In this document: positions 1-12,298 of the stretch, piece by piece
How positions within the stretch are numbered: the stretch's first letter is position 1
Layout: every line of letters begins with the position of its first letter
NCBI GenBank assembly: GCA_037693485.1
Contig: CM075349.1
Span: forward strand, 69,729,001-69,793,000
Origin: Kitagawia praeruptora
Lineage: Eukaryota; Streptophyta; Magnoliopsida; Apiales; Apiaceae
Reading direction: 5' to 3'
Length of the DNA stretch: 64,000 bases
The notes under the pieces: generated by a model
Database searches by the model: none
The model's input: only the letters and a program-made list of their open reading frames with translations
Told to the model about the DNA's origin: nothing
Program-made: the position numbers and the translations under genes

Positions 1-70
1 CTAACCTAATCCCCAAAATGACATCCATAAGATGACTAGTTTGATTAGTATCCAAGACTACTACTCCTAA

Positions 71-1021
71 TCATGGTAACGACGCCCTGATAACATCTCT
101 GATCTGCACTACCATAGTGGTGACTGTATCAACTATCTGAGCCCTCCATACTGGATCCCCTCTGTCTCCCAACATCGTCCTAATATCACCGAGTGCCCGC
201 AGCTCGATACTAACTATGCTCAAAGTCAACCCATCTGGTATCACACCTCGTCCTCCTCTCGTCCTGTCTAACCTCTGTATAAGCGTATCTATAGTCCGAC
301 GGGACTCATCCAGCTGTCCCTGAAGAGCAAAGTACTCTGACAAGAAAATAGCTGGCAACTGACCAGCTGGAAACATAGGTGCCTCCTGAGGTGGCATAGC
401 ATCTGGGGGAGGTACATCTACAAGTGGGGGTGCATCCACTGGTGGAGGTGGTGGTGGTACAAATGGTGGGGATGGAACTGCCTGTGGAGACGGGGGAACA
501 GGCTCTGTGTCCGCATCCTCGGAAGGGTCATCCTCCAACTCATCCTCTGACAAGATAAAGTGTCCCGGTGGAGTGAACTGCTCAACTGGGTCCTCAAAAG
601 GGTCAGGGCTAGGTAGAGGAGATGGAACTGGTGATGGCACTGGGACAGGTGGGACAGGAGTAGGAGTCACATGAATGTCCCTCCACTCAATCGGCTCCTC
701 AGGTATAACAGATAGCCTAGGCCTCTTACGTAAGGGCATCTCCTCCTCAGGAATATCAGTCCGCACTCGGGAAGGTCCGGCCCCATCAGGTCCTACATAT
801 GGTCTACCAGAATATGGCACTATAGCCACAGCATCCCTCTGCCTGCGCTCCTCAGCCTCCTCCCTCAGTCTCTGCTCATATCTCTCTCTAGCACTCGCCC
901 GTCGTCTCTCCCTGAGGTCATCAATAGCATACTCTGGAACCTCTACACCTACCAGCAACAAGTCTCTAAGCTCCTGCTCGGACAATCCTAGCCACTGGGG
1001 GTCTCGACTCGGCTCACCCAT
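71..1021 (-). CDS. Proline-rich 316-aa protein encoded just after the PBS of gypsy element A; function unknown
   Basis: Single uninterrupted ORF starting 180 nt downstream of the PBS, where gag is expected, yet I see no gag signature and no zinc knuckle. Visible features: an N-terminal half rich in Arg and Glu (about residues 35-65) that should be strongly helical; a basic patch RKRPRL (about 98-103) that could be a nuclear signal; a long Pro/Val/Ser region (about 115-215) with acidic islands; and a C-terminal helical segment with LDESRRTIDTLIQRLDR that could be a short coiled coil. The DNA is clearly more GC-rich than the surrounding LTR. It may be an unusual short or N-terminal gag, or an accessory ORF of a non-autonomous element. 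The start is the first ATG after the PBS. I do not recognise a named family. Confidence 0.6.
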   Translation of the reverse strand: MGEPSRDPQWLGLSEQELRDLLLVGVEVPEYAIDDLRERRRASARERYEQRLREEAEERRQRDAVAIVPYSGRPYVGPDGAGPSRVRTDIPEEEMPLRKRPRLSVIPEEPIEWRDIHVTPTPVPPVPVPSPVPSPLPSPDPFEDPVEQFTPPGHFILSEDELEDDPSEDADTEPVPPSPQAVPSPPFVPPPPPPVDAPPLVDVPPPDAMPPQEAPMFPAGQLPAIFLSEYFALQGQLDESRRTIDTLIQRLDRTRGGRGVIPDGLTLSIVSIELRALGDIRTMLGDRGDPVWRAQIVDTVTTMVVQIRDVIRASLP

Positions 1022-1201
1022 CTCTGCTCCCTATAATAAAACATAAAATTCTATTAGTAACGGTCTATAAATTTATAAACAATACTTAAAATAAATACTA
1101 CCTGCGATATACCACCCCTGAACTTGATGGAAGTTCAAAATTTAATATTATAAATGATACAATATTATTATCACTCTTGTTCCTGAGCATTATGACTCTT
1201 A

Positions 1202-1213
1202 GCTCTGATACCA
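1202..1213 (-). other. Primer-binding site (initiator tRNA-Met), element A
   Basis: Minus-strand TGGTATCAGAGC, complementary to the 3' end of plant initiator tRNA-Met, three bases inside the LTR edge at 1217. It fixes the element's orientation and LTR boundary. The same site and spacer occur in element C at 39029-39040. Confidence 0.9.
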
Positions 1214-1216
1214 AAC

Positions 1217-4200
1217 TGTGACAGCCCCAAATCCGGGGTCATGAATCTGGGCCATCACGGACCAACTTCCATTCAAAATCAATATCTCTTGGTTTTTTTT
1301 TTTTTTTTAAATTAATACTTATGCAGTTGACCCCACAGTAATACACACACACACCAGTCATATACTCAGAGAACAACATTCACCATAATAAAAGTTTAGA
1401 GTTAGAAAGTTATTACAAACCCAGAATCATACTTAAGTACATTGTTGAGTGATGCTTCTACAAGAAGCATTTCAACAACCAAATTTATTACAACCTTTCA
1501 CACTTACATACTTAATATACATAAGCCCACTAAACCCCTTGCGATGGTCATCTACCTCGGGGATTGATGCTAACGAGCTCTCAGAAGGTCGCCTTTCCCT
1601 TACCCTCTTGCGGGGCGTTCTGCGTAGTATTGGCATACCTAGCTGTATATAGATAAGTAGCAAGAGTGAGCTATAATAGCTCAGCAAGATAATATTGAAA
1701 ACTAGAATTTAAAATGTAACCAAGTATACATGTATATACATATGTAAGCAGTAACCAAATAATAAACTTTAAGGAAGAATAAAACTCTTATTTAATAATA
1801 CATCATCCACTTACTATTATAAGAAAGAAATCTAAGATAATACAGTATCAGTTTCTCTTCTTAAATAATATAACAACCAATATACCCTTTTAGTGTAATA
1901 TTTTAAAATAACATGAATACTTGAATAAATCTCTCACTATCATCTTCTCATTTCCTTCCTATACAGCAATTTTATAAATTAATATAAAATCAGTTTCTCT
2001 TCATCTATAACAATAATTTCATCGTTTCATATCACTTTTCTGTTTTCAGTTATAGAAATCTGAAAACCATTTTCAATTCTTTCTTTCAAGTTTTGGGGAT
2101 ATATACTGGCGCCAGATACGTAGGACGATAATCAGTCGCCTGACCGTATCCGCTCTCTGTTTACTACTAGTAGAAGGAATGAAGGCCACCTACTAACATC
2201 ATCCCTGGAGGAAGGCCACCTGCTAACATCCTCCTGGAGGAAGGCCACCTGCTAACATCCTCCCTTGGCATCTTCGTGCCGAATCATGAATGTTAGACTA
2301 TGTCGCACACAGCCCTGACATAGCCTCTTATGCAAGTTTGTTGCTAATCCCCCTTTCTTTAAGATCATTCTTCAATTTATCAACACCATTTCACATTTCC
2401 ATTCTCGCACATTATTTCTATAAAATATATGTATATATCATACACTAAAAGAATGTTTATAATATAGCATTATAAACCATATAACCCTAGATAACAACTG
2501 ATACCATTCTCTTTCATATCTCTTTTACTCTAGAGCATATTCGCTCCATTCGTAATCATCTCTATATTCATATTTCAGAAAACATATCCATCTCTCTTTA
2601 ACTTCCCACAATCAAGAAATTATATTCTTTGCAATATAGCAACAAAAGCATCACATATACATAAATATATTCCATGATATCATTATTATTCCAAAGATAA
2701 TTAATTTTTAAAGTAAGGATAAAAGGATCTTGCCTCGGTTTCTGTATCCTGACAATATGGCTGGTTCCTCCTCCGGAATTTCTATAAACACAAAAAGGAC
2801 CGTCATTAGAATACCACATCTCTTACTCACTACCCTCTTGTATAACAAAACCCTTTACACTTCAACATATGTTTAACGTATTATTATTACCCCAAAGGTT
2901 CAAGAACTTAACCATTTATAAGCTAAATCGAAGTTTCAGGGTTTTTCACCATTTTCCCTAACGACCACACTTAACTGTAAAAATTCTCAGAAAAAATGGA
3001 TTTCGAATTTTAATGTAAGGTCAACTGTCAAGGGTCCTCTGACCACCCTACTACACTATCCCAAAATTTCGTGACTTATAAAAATGTCTAAGTATGGTAA
3101 CTTTAGCCTCAAAGTTGATACAATTACGTTTTCTCGGTTATCGAACGTCTTTCACTAAAACTGACTTTTCTCCTAAACCGTTCATCAGATTTTAACGCAC
3201 CTTATATCAAAACGATCTATGAACTAAGATCTATCATTTCATGGTCAATTGGTAACCTAGGCAGTGAGGTACCGTACGAATGCAGGGGTCACAAAACAGG
3301 GCAGTTTTCGTTCTAACGAAAATCGGACATTATAACTGCTGTAATTTCATACTTTCCAAAATTTCACCACTCCAAAACCATCATTCCACACTCAATCCAA
3401 ACCCTACACCATGTGGACTACATTCCAGCCATGGTTCCAAGTTCACAACACAAATCTCATATCAAATCCAACCATTCATAACACATATTCATCATAAACT
3501 TAACATTAACAACACTTAACTACTAATCACTTCAATATCTACTATAAATACAAAAGGGCAAGGGTTATTATACCTCCTTGAAGCTTGAAGAACACTTAAT
3601 AATCCTTGGACACACCTTGAACAACCTTGAATTAGCTTGGATTAACTAAAGGAACCATTAAAACAAAGATTAAAACTTGAAAAACACTATTCATCACTAT
3701 TCATCTTCAACTTCTATGATTTTATTACCTTGCTAAATGATGGTGGATGGCTATGAAACTTTGTGAATCTCTCTTTCTATCCTCCAAGAGCATCCATGAT
3801 TTTCCTCTTGATTTTTAGTTGGCTAGAACTTGAGTTTTGATTTTTATTTTCTTTCTTTTTCTTCTTTTGGCCGAAAGTTGTTAAACAAGAAGGGGAGAGA
3901 GTTTTGTGTTGGTTTTGATCTCATCTAATCTTAATCTTACTTAATTTAGAGTGTATTGGAAGCTTGGTAAAAAATCTAGGTGTTAAAAGACTAATCTACC
4001 CTTAATTTGGTTTAGTGGAAGATGACATCATTAACATGATTTCATAATTCTCTTTTCTCTTGATTTTCTTTTCTAATTATAATGCTAGTACTCTTGGTAA
4101 TTATAATGGGGTATGTATCCTTGTTATATTATAAATCTTGGTTGCTTAATCTCCATATTCGTCTAATTGTGGTTCGTTTCGAATGTACCTCATTATCTCA

Positions 4201-4556
4201 GTGGTTTTGAAATCATTTAACAATCCAAATTCCATTGGTATTCTCTTAACTTAATAATCCCCTGGCTCAAATCTAAATTCACTAATCCCTCAATATATAA
4301 TTCTTATAATGTTTCCATGCTCCTTAATGTCCAATAGAAGCTTATTCGAAATAAAAATCCTCAAAATCCATGTTTCAGGAATTTCTGGAATCTAACGTCA
4401 TTTCGAGTCACTTATTTTCATTGTACAACACTAATATGGTTTCCGTTTATTCATTTTATGTTTCCATTATAAAGTACCTATATACCATTTCTCTAAATCC
4501 TCGAAATTTACTATTCATAGGATCACTGTAGCATTGCCAAAGTTAGGGTTATTACA
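1217..4556 (-). repeat. 5' LTR of gypsy element A (about 3.34 kb)
   Basis: Begins TGTGACAG and ends ATTACA on the plus strand (TG...CA ends in either orientation). It aligns over most of its length with the 39044-42591 LTR of element C: shared blocks include the CCCCAAATCCGGGGTCA start, the minisatellite near 2.2 kb and the final GTTAGGGTTATTACA. No protein-coding ORF of note lies inside. The short ORFs at 1449-1687, 2598-2819 and 3280-3519 show no family features. Confidence 0.8.
2181..2265. repeat. Minisatellite inside LTR A, about 29-bp unit, 3 copies
   Basis: Three consecutive copies of a unit containing GAAGGCCACCTGCTAACATC at 2181, 2211 and 2240. Element C has a related but different array in the same LTR position (39910-40035, unit with GAAGGTTCTCCACTACATCC), so the array evolves within the family. 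Confidence 0.8.
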
Positions 4557-6730
4557 AAGATTTTGCAGTGGCATCCTATTGATAAGATGTACAGCACATA
4601 AGATGCACTCCCCCAATAAGTTGATGGTAATTTGGACTGAAAGAAGAGTGCTCTAGCAGTGTCTAGGATATGCCTGTGCTTGCGTTCAACAACACCATTT
4701 TGCTGTGGTGTATACACACAAGTCCTTTGGTGCAAAATGCCTTTATTCAGAAAAAATTGTTTTAACTTGCCTTCACAAATCTCAGAAGCATTATCACTAC
4801 GTACTGTAGTAATACTTGCTTTAAACTGAGTTTCAACAAATGAAACAAACTGGGGAAAAATATTGACAATGTCTGATTTGTGGTGAAGAAGAAAAACCCA
4901 AGTCATTCTAGTAAAGTCATCAACTAGGGTAAGGAAATATTTATAATTGTTGTGTGTGGGAATTTTATAAGGGCCCCAAGTGTCCAAATGAATAAGTTGA
5001 AAAGGGGAAGAAGTCTTAATGTGACTGGATGAAAAAGAGTTTCTAGATTGTTTGGCTGCTGGACAGATTTGACAGATACTGTCCAGAGCACAAGAAGAAA
5101 TGGAGGGAATGTGTTTGAACATAGAAATGGGTAAATGACCCAATCGAAGATGCCATAATTTGGCTGTAGTTGAAGAATTTTGTAAAGAAGTAGTGGTGGC
5201 AATGAGTGAAGGACTTGGAGGATCAGAATGAGTTATATGAGAACCCTCCAAGTAGTATAAACCATCTTTGAGATTACCAAGATGCAGTGCCCTCTGTGAA
5301 GGGCCCTGCAAAAAACATTTTTCATCAGAAAAAGTTATAAAACAATTGAGATCTTTGCAGAGTTTTGGGACAGAAATCAGATTAAATTTGAAATCAGGAA
5401 CATGCAAAACATCTTGCAAAGTGATGTTATTTTGAAGCTGAATTGACCCAGACTTAACAATTGAAACCTGATTCCCATTAGGAATAACAATATGACTAGT
5501 ATCACCTTTTATATCATGAAGAGATGTAAAATAAGAAGAATCATAGCACATGTGGTCTGTGGCACCACTATCCAAAATCCAATTTGAGCCAACGTAGGTA
5601 AGAAAGCAGAATTTACCTGCAATATTAGCTAATTTTCCAGTATCAGAAAGTCCACCACGATCATCTTGCTTGTCTGATTTGTCTTTGTTAAGTAGTTGTA
5701 ACAACTGTTGATATTGAGAATTTGTAAATGTCATTGAATCATTGGAATCACTCTTGACTGAACTATCATCTTCATATTGTACAGTAGCATTGGCTATTCT
5801 TCGTTCAGTTTTGAAATGAGATGGATAACCATGTATCTTGTAACACCTCTGAACCGTATGACCTGGTATCTTGCAATGATCACAAAAATAGGGGTTGAAC
5901 CTTCCCTTTGTATCAGATTGACCTGGTTTATTATAAGAACCTTTAGAATTGTTCTGGTAAGTATCAGAATAGTTCCTTCTATTAACTGCAAATGCCATTG
6001 CAACTTCTCCTCCAGAATGACCAGTAGTTGGATGTTGATATATCTTTCTATGATTTTCTTCTTGCAATAGTAAACGATAAGCTTGTGAAATCGTAGGCAA
6101 AGGATTCATCACCAATATACTGCCTCTGATCATTTCAAATCCATCATTCAATTTCATTAGAAATTCTATCAACCTTCGATCTTCTTGAGATTTCAACAAT
6201 TTTTCAGTAATTGTGCAAGTGCAATTGGCACAACCACAATTTGGAAGTGGATCTATAGAATCCAATTGATCCCATAACATTTTAAGTTTGGTATAGTAAC
6301 CAGAGATACTATCAGTTCCTTGACGAATACTATGAAGAGACTGTTGTAAATCATAAAGCATAGTCCCAGAGGCTTGACCAAACCTTTCCTCTAAATTTAC
6401 CCAAATCTCTCTTGATGTCTTAAAGTACAACACACTCCTGGCAATATCATGATTAAGCACTCCAAGCAACCAAGAAATTAGCATATTATTGCACCTGTCC
6501 CAAGCTTTGTAAGACACATCCGTAACCACAGGTTTAGTAATACTACCATCAACAAAACCAGTCTTATTTTTAGCAGATAGACTTATCACCATGGATCTTT
6601 TCCAATCAGTATAGCCTGTTCCGTCAAATTGTATATTCACAAGTTTCATACCAGGATTATCACTCGGATGTATATAATATGGAGAAGTTGGATTTTGTGA
6701 TGGATCAACTTGTTGTTGTTGAGCAGCCAT
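4557..6730 (-). pseudogene. copia gag-protease-integrase polyprotein, 3'-truncated
   Basis: About 725 codons remain open. In order: a retrotransposon copia-like N-terminal domain (about 15-65); a UBN2-type gag region (about 70-235); a CCHC zinc knuckle, C-X2-C-X4-H-X4-C, in CDHCKIPGHTVQRC (about 284-297); the aspartic protease motif WILDSGATDHMC; a GAG-pre-integrase HHCC zinc region (LWHLRLGH ... CQICPAAK); and the integrase core with its first Asp in HLDTWGP, second Asp in RSDN and the Glu in QQNGVVERKH. The frame breaks shortly after ALFFQSKLP at the LTR A junction; the last ten or so residues of the open frame (to 4523) come from the LTR and are not element B. The start at 6730 is the first ATG after the PBS and begins the expected domain. 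Confidence 0.85.
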
Positions 6731-7061
6731 TGTTTAACAAGAATATCACAAAAGACAATTTGATAAAACAGAAGACGAATACAATTTGTTGAACAAATCA
6801 CAGAAAAAAAAAATAGAATAGATCTAGATATTCTCGGGAGCAGAACACAGAATATAGATCACGAAAAATCTGAAGCGAAAGAGATTAATCGATATAGAGA
6901 TTAAACGAGAGAGATTAATCGAGATAGAGATTAAACGAGAGAGATTATCAAGGAAAGGAAGATCAACATACTGTATCTATGGCGATGAACATGTACAGAT
7001 GAGAAAAACAGAACGAGAGAGTCATGTATGTCATTGCGGAAGCTAGAATCGCAATTCCTTT

Positions 7062-7073
7062 GCTCTGATACCA
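7062..7073 (-). other. Primer-binding site (initiator tRNA-Met), element B
   Basis: Minus-strand TGGTATCAGAGC directly abutting the LTR edge at 7074, about 330 nt upstream of the gag-pol start. Confidence 0.85.
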
Positions 7074-7337
7074 TCTTACAATATGCAGATTCAATCAAAT
7101 AAGAAGAAATGTATTAAAACTCCATTAACATCACAAGCTTTAGTCTTACAGAGAGGAACAGCAATGAAGAAGAAGATACAGAGTAAAATTAACTAACTAT
7201 GAAAAGAAACTATCTGTCTATATATAGCTAGTAAACAGCTGTCAATATAACAACTTGCATAACAGACTATTCTGGAGAGTGATGTTTGTGTAACAAGACT
7301 GTCACTTCACGTATCCTCACAGTCACTATATGTAACA
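7074..7337 (-). repeat. 5' LTR of copia element B (264 bp)
   Basis: On the element strand it starts TGTTACATATAG and ends in TATTGTAAGA next to the PBS. The expected terminal CA looks mutated to GA. A TATA-like CTATATATAG at 7219-7228 is a plausible promoter core. The length fits short-LTR copia lineages. The partner LTR is outside the window, so the outer boundary at 7337 rests on the terminal motif only. Confidence 0.6.
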
Positions 7338-8094
7338 GATATCTGTGTTCGAATTATCCGTTAATTTTTTTAAAAAATAATCGTTGCATGTTGGTAACTT
7401 GTTAATGCCCGTCTGTCTCTTCTTTTCTTTTTCTTTTTTTTGCTAGTAACTGTATTTTACTTTAGTTAGATAATTATTTATTTAAATTATGTGTTAAAGT
7501 TCTTTGTAGCTTATTTTTTTAATTGATAAAAGAATTATTCAAACAGATGTATAACATGTAATAATTAATTTAAAATGTTCCTTACCATCCGAAAAGAAAG
7601 TAATACGCAATGTTTGGGATTTTCCTTTTAAATGACCACAATTCAGAAAATTCGAAGGAAAATTTATCTAACGGAAATATAAAACTACAACATTCAATAT
7701 AAGTTAGAATATCAATCCATCTATATATCTATCTATATATATTATAATGCCTGGAGATCGGAAATGCACATTTTTCTTGAATTTTCATTTTTTTTGATTT
7801 TTTTTATTAAAATTCTTTTCTTGCATTAAATAGCTATTAATGACATTTTAATTAGTCATTAATTACACCTATTAAACATATATTAAATTTACTCCATTTA
7901 ATTTGTTTAAAAATTAGCAAACTTTAGTTGAACATTATAGTTATTTTTTCAATATTAAATATTAATTATATATAGTTATGTTTATTTTTAGTTAAAATGA
8001 CGAATAACAATTGTTTATATTGCGTTATTTTTTATTCCCTATTCAAGATCACTATAATTTCTTTTCGGATGATTATAGGGTACACGACCTTAAC

Positions 8095-8735
8095 TTCTCA
8101 AGCAATTTTTGTTATCAATAATTGTGAAAATCGTAATAAATTACAAGACATTTATTTAATATCTGGAATTGTATACAAACAGTACAGATAGATTTTCAAT
8201 TTTGCACATGAATAAATAATACATGAGCTATGATCAAATCGATTAAATTTAACAAATCCAGTCATTTATCGGAAGATAAAATTGATAAAAAAGCTATACA
8301 CCCATTGTTTCGTTATATTATGTTGAAATAATTTTTTATTGTAATTAAACAAATTCTTATACTATTATTGAATATGTATATTATGAGAGGACTGTCGGTT
8401 TTAAAAAACATTATTAACCAACTTCTCAAATAATCTTTATTATCAATGATTGTGGAATCGTAGTAAATTATGGAAGTACATTAATCTTTACTTAATATCT
8501 GAAATTTGTAAACAAATCATGCGCATGCACACATGAGTTATGACCAAACTAATTAAATTGAACAAACTCAACCATTTTATCGGAAGATTAAATTGATAAA
8601 AAAAATTATATGCCCAATGTTTCATTATATTGTGTCAAAATAAATTAATATTCAAATTAAATAAATTCTTAAACTATTATTGGACATGTATATTATGAGA
8701 GGGGTGTCGGTTTTAAAAAACGTTATTAAGTTGTA
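8095..8735. repeat. Diverged tandem repeat, about 320-bp unit, 2 copies plus a split third copy
   Basis: Unit 1 (about 8095-8415) and unit 2 (about 8418-8735) share ordered blocks: TTATCAAT(A/G)ATTGTG, TTTATCGGAAGAT, ATTGATAAAAAA, and TATATTATGAGAGG followed by GTCGGTTTTAAAAAAC. A third diverged copy is split by Helitron A (9320-9445 and 12830-13110). No coding capacity is evident. Confidence 0.65.
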
Positions 8736-10277
8736 TTCAATATTTGTAACTTTTGATTGTAAATATTACGTTCATATTGTAATTTTTATTTTTATATGTT
8801 TGTGATGTTTTTAAGATTATCAAAATTTTAGATATATATAATGAAAATATTTTTCCAATTAATAATTCATGTAAATTATTTTTAATTTAATTTTTAATAG
8901 AAAATTCATAAGAGACCAATCAATTTTTAAGAATAATAGAAATTAATTTATCTATTACAGTACTTTTGTATAAAAATTTATTATAATAGCAGGAAACTGG
9001 AGAGACTTGCACTGAGAAGCTTCAAAATATTTTTCTTAAATTTTCACATTTTATTTTTTATTAAAATAATTTTCTTGCATTTAATTAATAATTAATTATA
9101 CCTATTAAATATATATTAAATACATTTTATTTCATATTTAATATAAAAGTTTAATAATTTTATTAGAACATTATTATTATTATTATTTTGTTATTAAATA
9201 TTAATGATTTATATAAAAATACCATTATTATAAGGTAAAACAATAAAATAAAATAAATTGTATCGTCATTTCTAATCCTTATTCAAAATCATTGCAAATT
9301 TTTTGGCAATAATTAATAGACGATTTTAACTTTTCGATAAATTCGTAATCAATGATCATGAGAATCATGATAAGATACATAAGTATATATATTTTTCGAT
9401 TAACATCCACAATTTAAATAAAAGTAATATCATAGAATCTATTATCTATTACTATATATTATACATCAACACAAGGGTAAAATGTTCCATTTTAATGGCA
9501 GTGAAATTACTGTTTTGCCCTTATTTGTTGAAAATTAACAAAAGTACCCCCATTTTATTTGTGTAAAAATTAGTTGAAAATATGTTAGTGTTGAGAATCG
9601 AACCCCTGACCTTCCATTCTTCAACTCATGTCATTACCATTATGCTACAATTAATTTTGAGTATATTTTAAAAATCTTATTAGATAAACCCCTTTATCTC
9701 CTTTTGTCCCATTTTTTTTTATTTCAACTATATATTAAATCTCAATACAAGTGCGAAAAGTGCCAATAAATTGTTTATAAAAACTATTTCACCCTCTTTT
9801 TTTGGAAATAACAATTGTGTCGCCCCTTTAAAATCCATGTAAAAAATGGAAGAATTTGGGTTAGCTTTCGGATACGAGCCACCAATCTCGTTTTAAGAGG
9901 TTCATGATACAACCACTATATTACATTACTTTTCGAGTTTCCTTAAAAATATTATAAGATATCATGCCATTTTCACTTAACTTACTTTTATTTTTTGTTT
10001 TCACTTTTGTGTATATAAAATGGTAGTTTACATTATTTAGATTATTTCATTTTTTTCAGTTTTCGTAGTTTTATTAATTTATATACTCAATCGTCTTATA
10101 AATTTTAATCAACCTGTATATTTTTGATTAAAATATATATTAAATATGTTATTTATAATTCATATATTTATATTATATTATATCTTTGATCATACTTAAT
10201 TTGAATTAGTTGATAATGGATACCTAAAAAATAATACTGAAATTTGATCTAATATAAGGAATATAGTATATGCAATG

Positions 10278-10667
10278 CAGAGTCCCACTCTATGGAGAAC
10301 CATCTTACGTGGAGAACCGTGGAGAACCACTTAAAATGCATTAAAATAGTCCTTTAGATAAGGCCCCTGGCGGGGCCCCTTCACATAAAAGTCTTATAAT
10401 TCTACCCTCTATCCATTTATCAAAAAAAAAAATTTTAAAAAAACTTTTAAAAAAATTTAAAAAAATGTTGCCACGTCATCATTTTTTGAAAATTTAAAAA
10501 AAAAAAAAACTTTTGTAATTTTTTTTATAAATAGATAGAGTATAGAATTATAAGACTTTTTTGTAAAGATGCCCCTACGGGGCCCTTATATATAAAGCAA
10601 TTATAATGTATTTTAAGTGGTTCTCCACGGTTCTCCACGTAAGATGGTTCTCCATGGAACAATGGCC
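10278..10667. mobile_element. hAT-like MITE, 390 bp, in Helitron A
   Basis: Flanked by the 8-bp direct repeat ATGCAATG (10270-10277 and 10668-10675). It has long terminal inverted repeats built from GGAGAACCATCTTACG and GGAGAACCGTGGAGAACC, with a second inverted pair inside (TCTTATAATTCTA/TAGAATTATAAGA) and CGGGGCCC blocks, so the whole element can fold on itself. Helitron B lacks it at the same position (about 16870-16890), giving an empty-site proof of insertion. No coding capacity. The 8-bp TSD supports hAT; the extreme termini (CAGAGTCCC and GGCCATTG) are only loosely inverted, so the superfamily is less sure. Confidence 0.75.
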
Positions 10668-11234
10668 ATGCAATGTATTTCATTATTCATTACTTCTATC
10701 ATTCTAAATTAAGAAAATTAGGTTTAAAATTATTCATAACATTCGTTTTTTAATAATTTTCTTTTCAGAATGTACACATCAGTTGTTTATATTTTCTAAA
10801 ATAATCTACATTCTCTTTGTCATTACAAATGATTAACATGTAAAATAAAATGTTAAAATAAAATTCTTGGTTATAAATGAATGTTAATAAGTCTGGATTT
10901 AAAAAAATTCAAAAACATTTATCTCTATGTATATATTAAAGTATTGAAATAAAATAAAATTTAGTTGGAAAAAAGTTTTTTTTTTAACCATATATCTTCA
11001 AGTTTACATTTATCCTGAAAGAATGTGATTGTTTAGCGAAATATTACGTAATAATTAATCTCCTTTTGGATATAATATTAAAAATATTACTAACAGAATA
11101 TGTTTTTTCCAGGTTGATCTGATGTAGAATGATATGAACTATAATTTTATTATTTGTTTACATGCCATTTTTTTCAAATTCTTCATCACAACCTCGGTCT
11201 ATTTCCTATAGGAATTTTGTTTTTGTATGTTCAT

Positions 11235-12298
11235 GACCGGTGTGAGAACATTGCATTATATAGTTGCAATAGAGATGACATTAACATATTTTAAGGGAAG
11301 CAAAATCTTATAAGATAAATCACGCCATTTTCACTTAACATTTTTTAATGAGTATGCTACTACTTGCGGCTAATTGTGGATGGTTGTAATCGTGTTGATA
11401 TATATATGGAAAGCAATGTCTATCATTATGGAAAGACAAAGATTATCATCTTAATCTCTCAAATTATAATTACACGATCCCCGTTCATAACTCAAAATTG
11501 TACATCATACTCAACAATATTATTAATTGGCGCTAGAAGGAGGGCAATCATTATATTGGGAGAAAGATGACTAACTCGAACAAGAAGATGAACAGAGGGC
11601 ACAACAACGGGGAGACCCCGGGATCATATAGGATACCCAAAGGCGATCCCCCCATGAGCAAGGACAAGGATGGGTCTAAGAAGGTGTCAGCAGTGCAAGA
11701 AAGGATGACTAGAGTGAAGAAGCGGTATAGCTCAAGGGGCGCAAAAAAGGAATTCCAGGGAGGGGCGACCGGTGTGAGAACATTGCATTATATACTTGCA
11801 ATAGAGATGACATTAACATATTTTAAGGGAAGCAAAATCTTATAAGATAAATCACGCAATTTTCACTTAACATTTTTTAATGAGTTTGCTACTACTTGCG
11901 GCTAATTGTGGATGGTTGTAATCGTGTTGATATATATGGAAAGCAATGTCTATTAGTATGGAAAGACAAAGATTATCACCTTAATCTCTCAAATTATAAT
12001 TACACGATCCCCGTTCATAACTCAAAAATTGTACATCATACTCAACAATATTATTAATTGGCGCTAGAAGGAGGGCAGTCATCATATTGGGAGAAAGATG
12101 ACTAACTCGAACAAGAAGATGAACAGAGGGCACAACAACGGGGAGACCCCGGGATCATATAGGATACCCAAAAGCGATCCCCCCATGAGCAAGGACAAGG
12201 ATGGGTCCAAGAAGGTGTCAGCAGTGCAAGAAAAGATGACTAGAGTGAAGAAGCGGTATAGCTCAAGGGGCGCAAAAAAGGAATTCCAGGAAGGGGCC
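11235..12298 (+). repeat. Tandem duplication, about 532-bp unit, inside Helitron A
   Basis: 11235-11766 and 11767-12298 are nearly identical (a few substitutions and single-base indels). Each unit starts GACCGGTGTGAGAACATTGC and ends AAGGAATTCCAGG(G/A)(A/G)GGGGC. The unit spans both Helitron sequence and the first part of the captured fragment, so the duplication followed the capture. It leaves two copies of the N-terminal coding piece (11567 and 12098 starts). Confidence 0.9.

Larger units (their letters stand above)
1..4556 (-). mobile_element. Ty3/gypsy-type LTR retrotransposon A, 5' part only
   Basis: Minus-strand element entering the window from the left. Reading leftwards it has a 3.3-kb LTR (1217-4556), a 3-bp spacer, a primer-binding site for initiator tRNA-Met (1202-1213) and the start of the internal region with one long ORF (71-1021). 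The LTR ends, TGTGACAGCC and GGTTATTACA as read on the plus strand, match those of element C at 20374-42591, so A and C are one family. Element A sits inside copia element B: the B reading frame breaks exactly at the LTR edge (4556/4557). The 3' half and 3' LTR lie outside the window, so no TSD can be read. The family's pol C-terminus, visible in C, resembles Del/Tekay-type gypsy elements; that lineage call is inference. Confidence 0.8.
4557..7337 (-). mobile_element. Ty1/copia retrotransposon B, 5' part, truncated by insertion of gypsy A
   Basis: Minus-strand copia element with a short 5' LTR (7074-7337), an adjacent PBS (7062-7073), a roughly 330-nt leader and a single gag-pol ORF running to 4557, where LTR A interrupts it inside the integrase region. 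The rest (RT, RNase H, 3' LTR) would lie left of element A, outside the window. The N-terminal copia-like domain and single gag-pol frame put it in a different copia lineage from element D. Confidence 0.85.
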
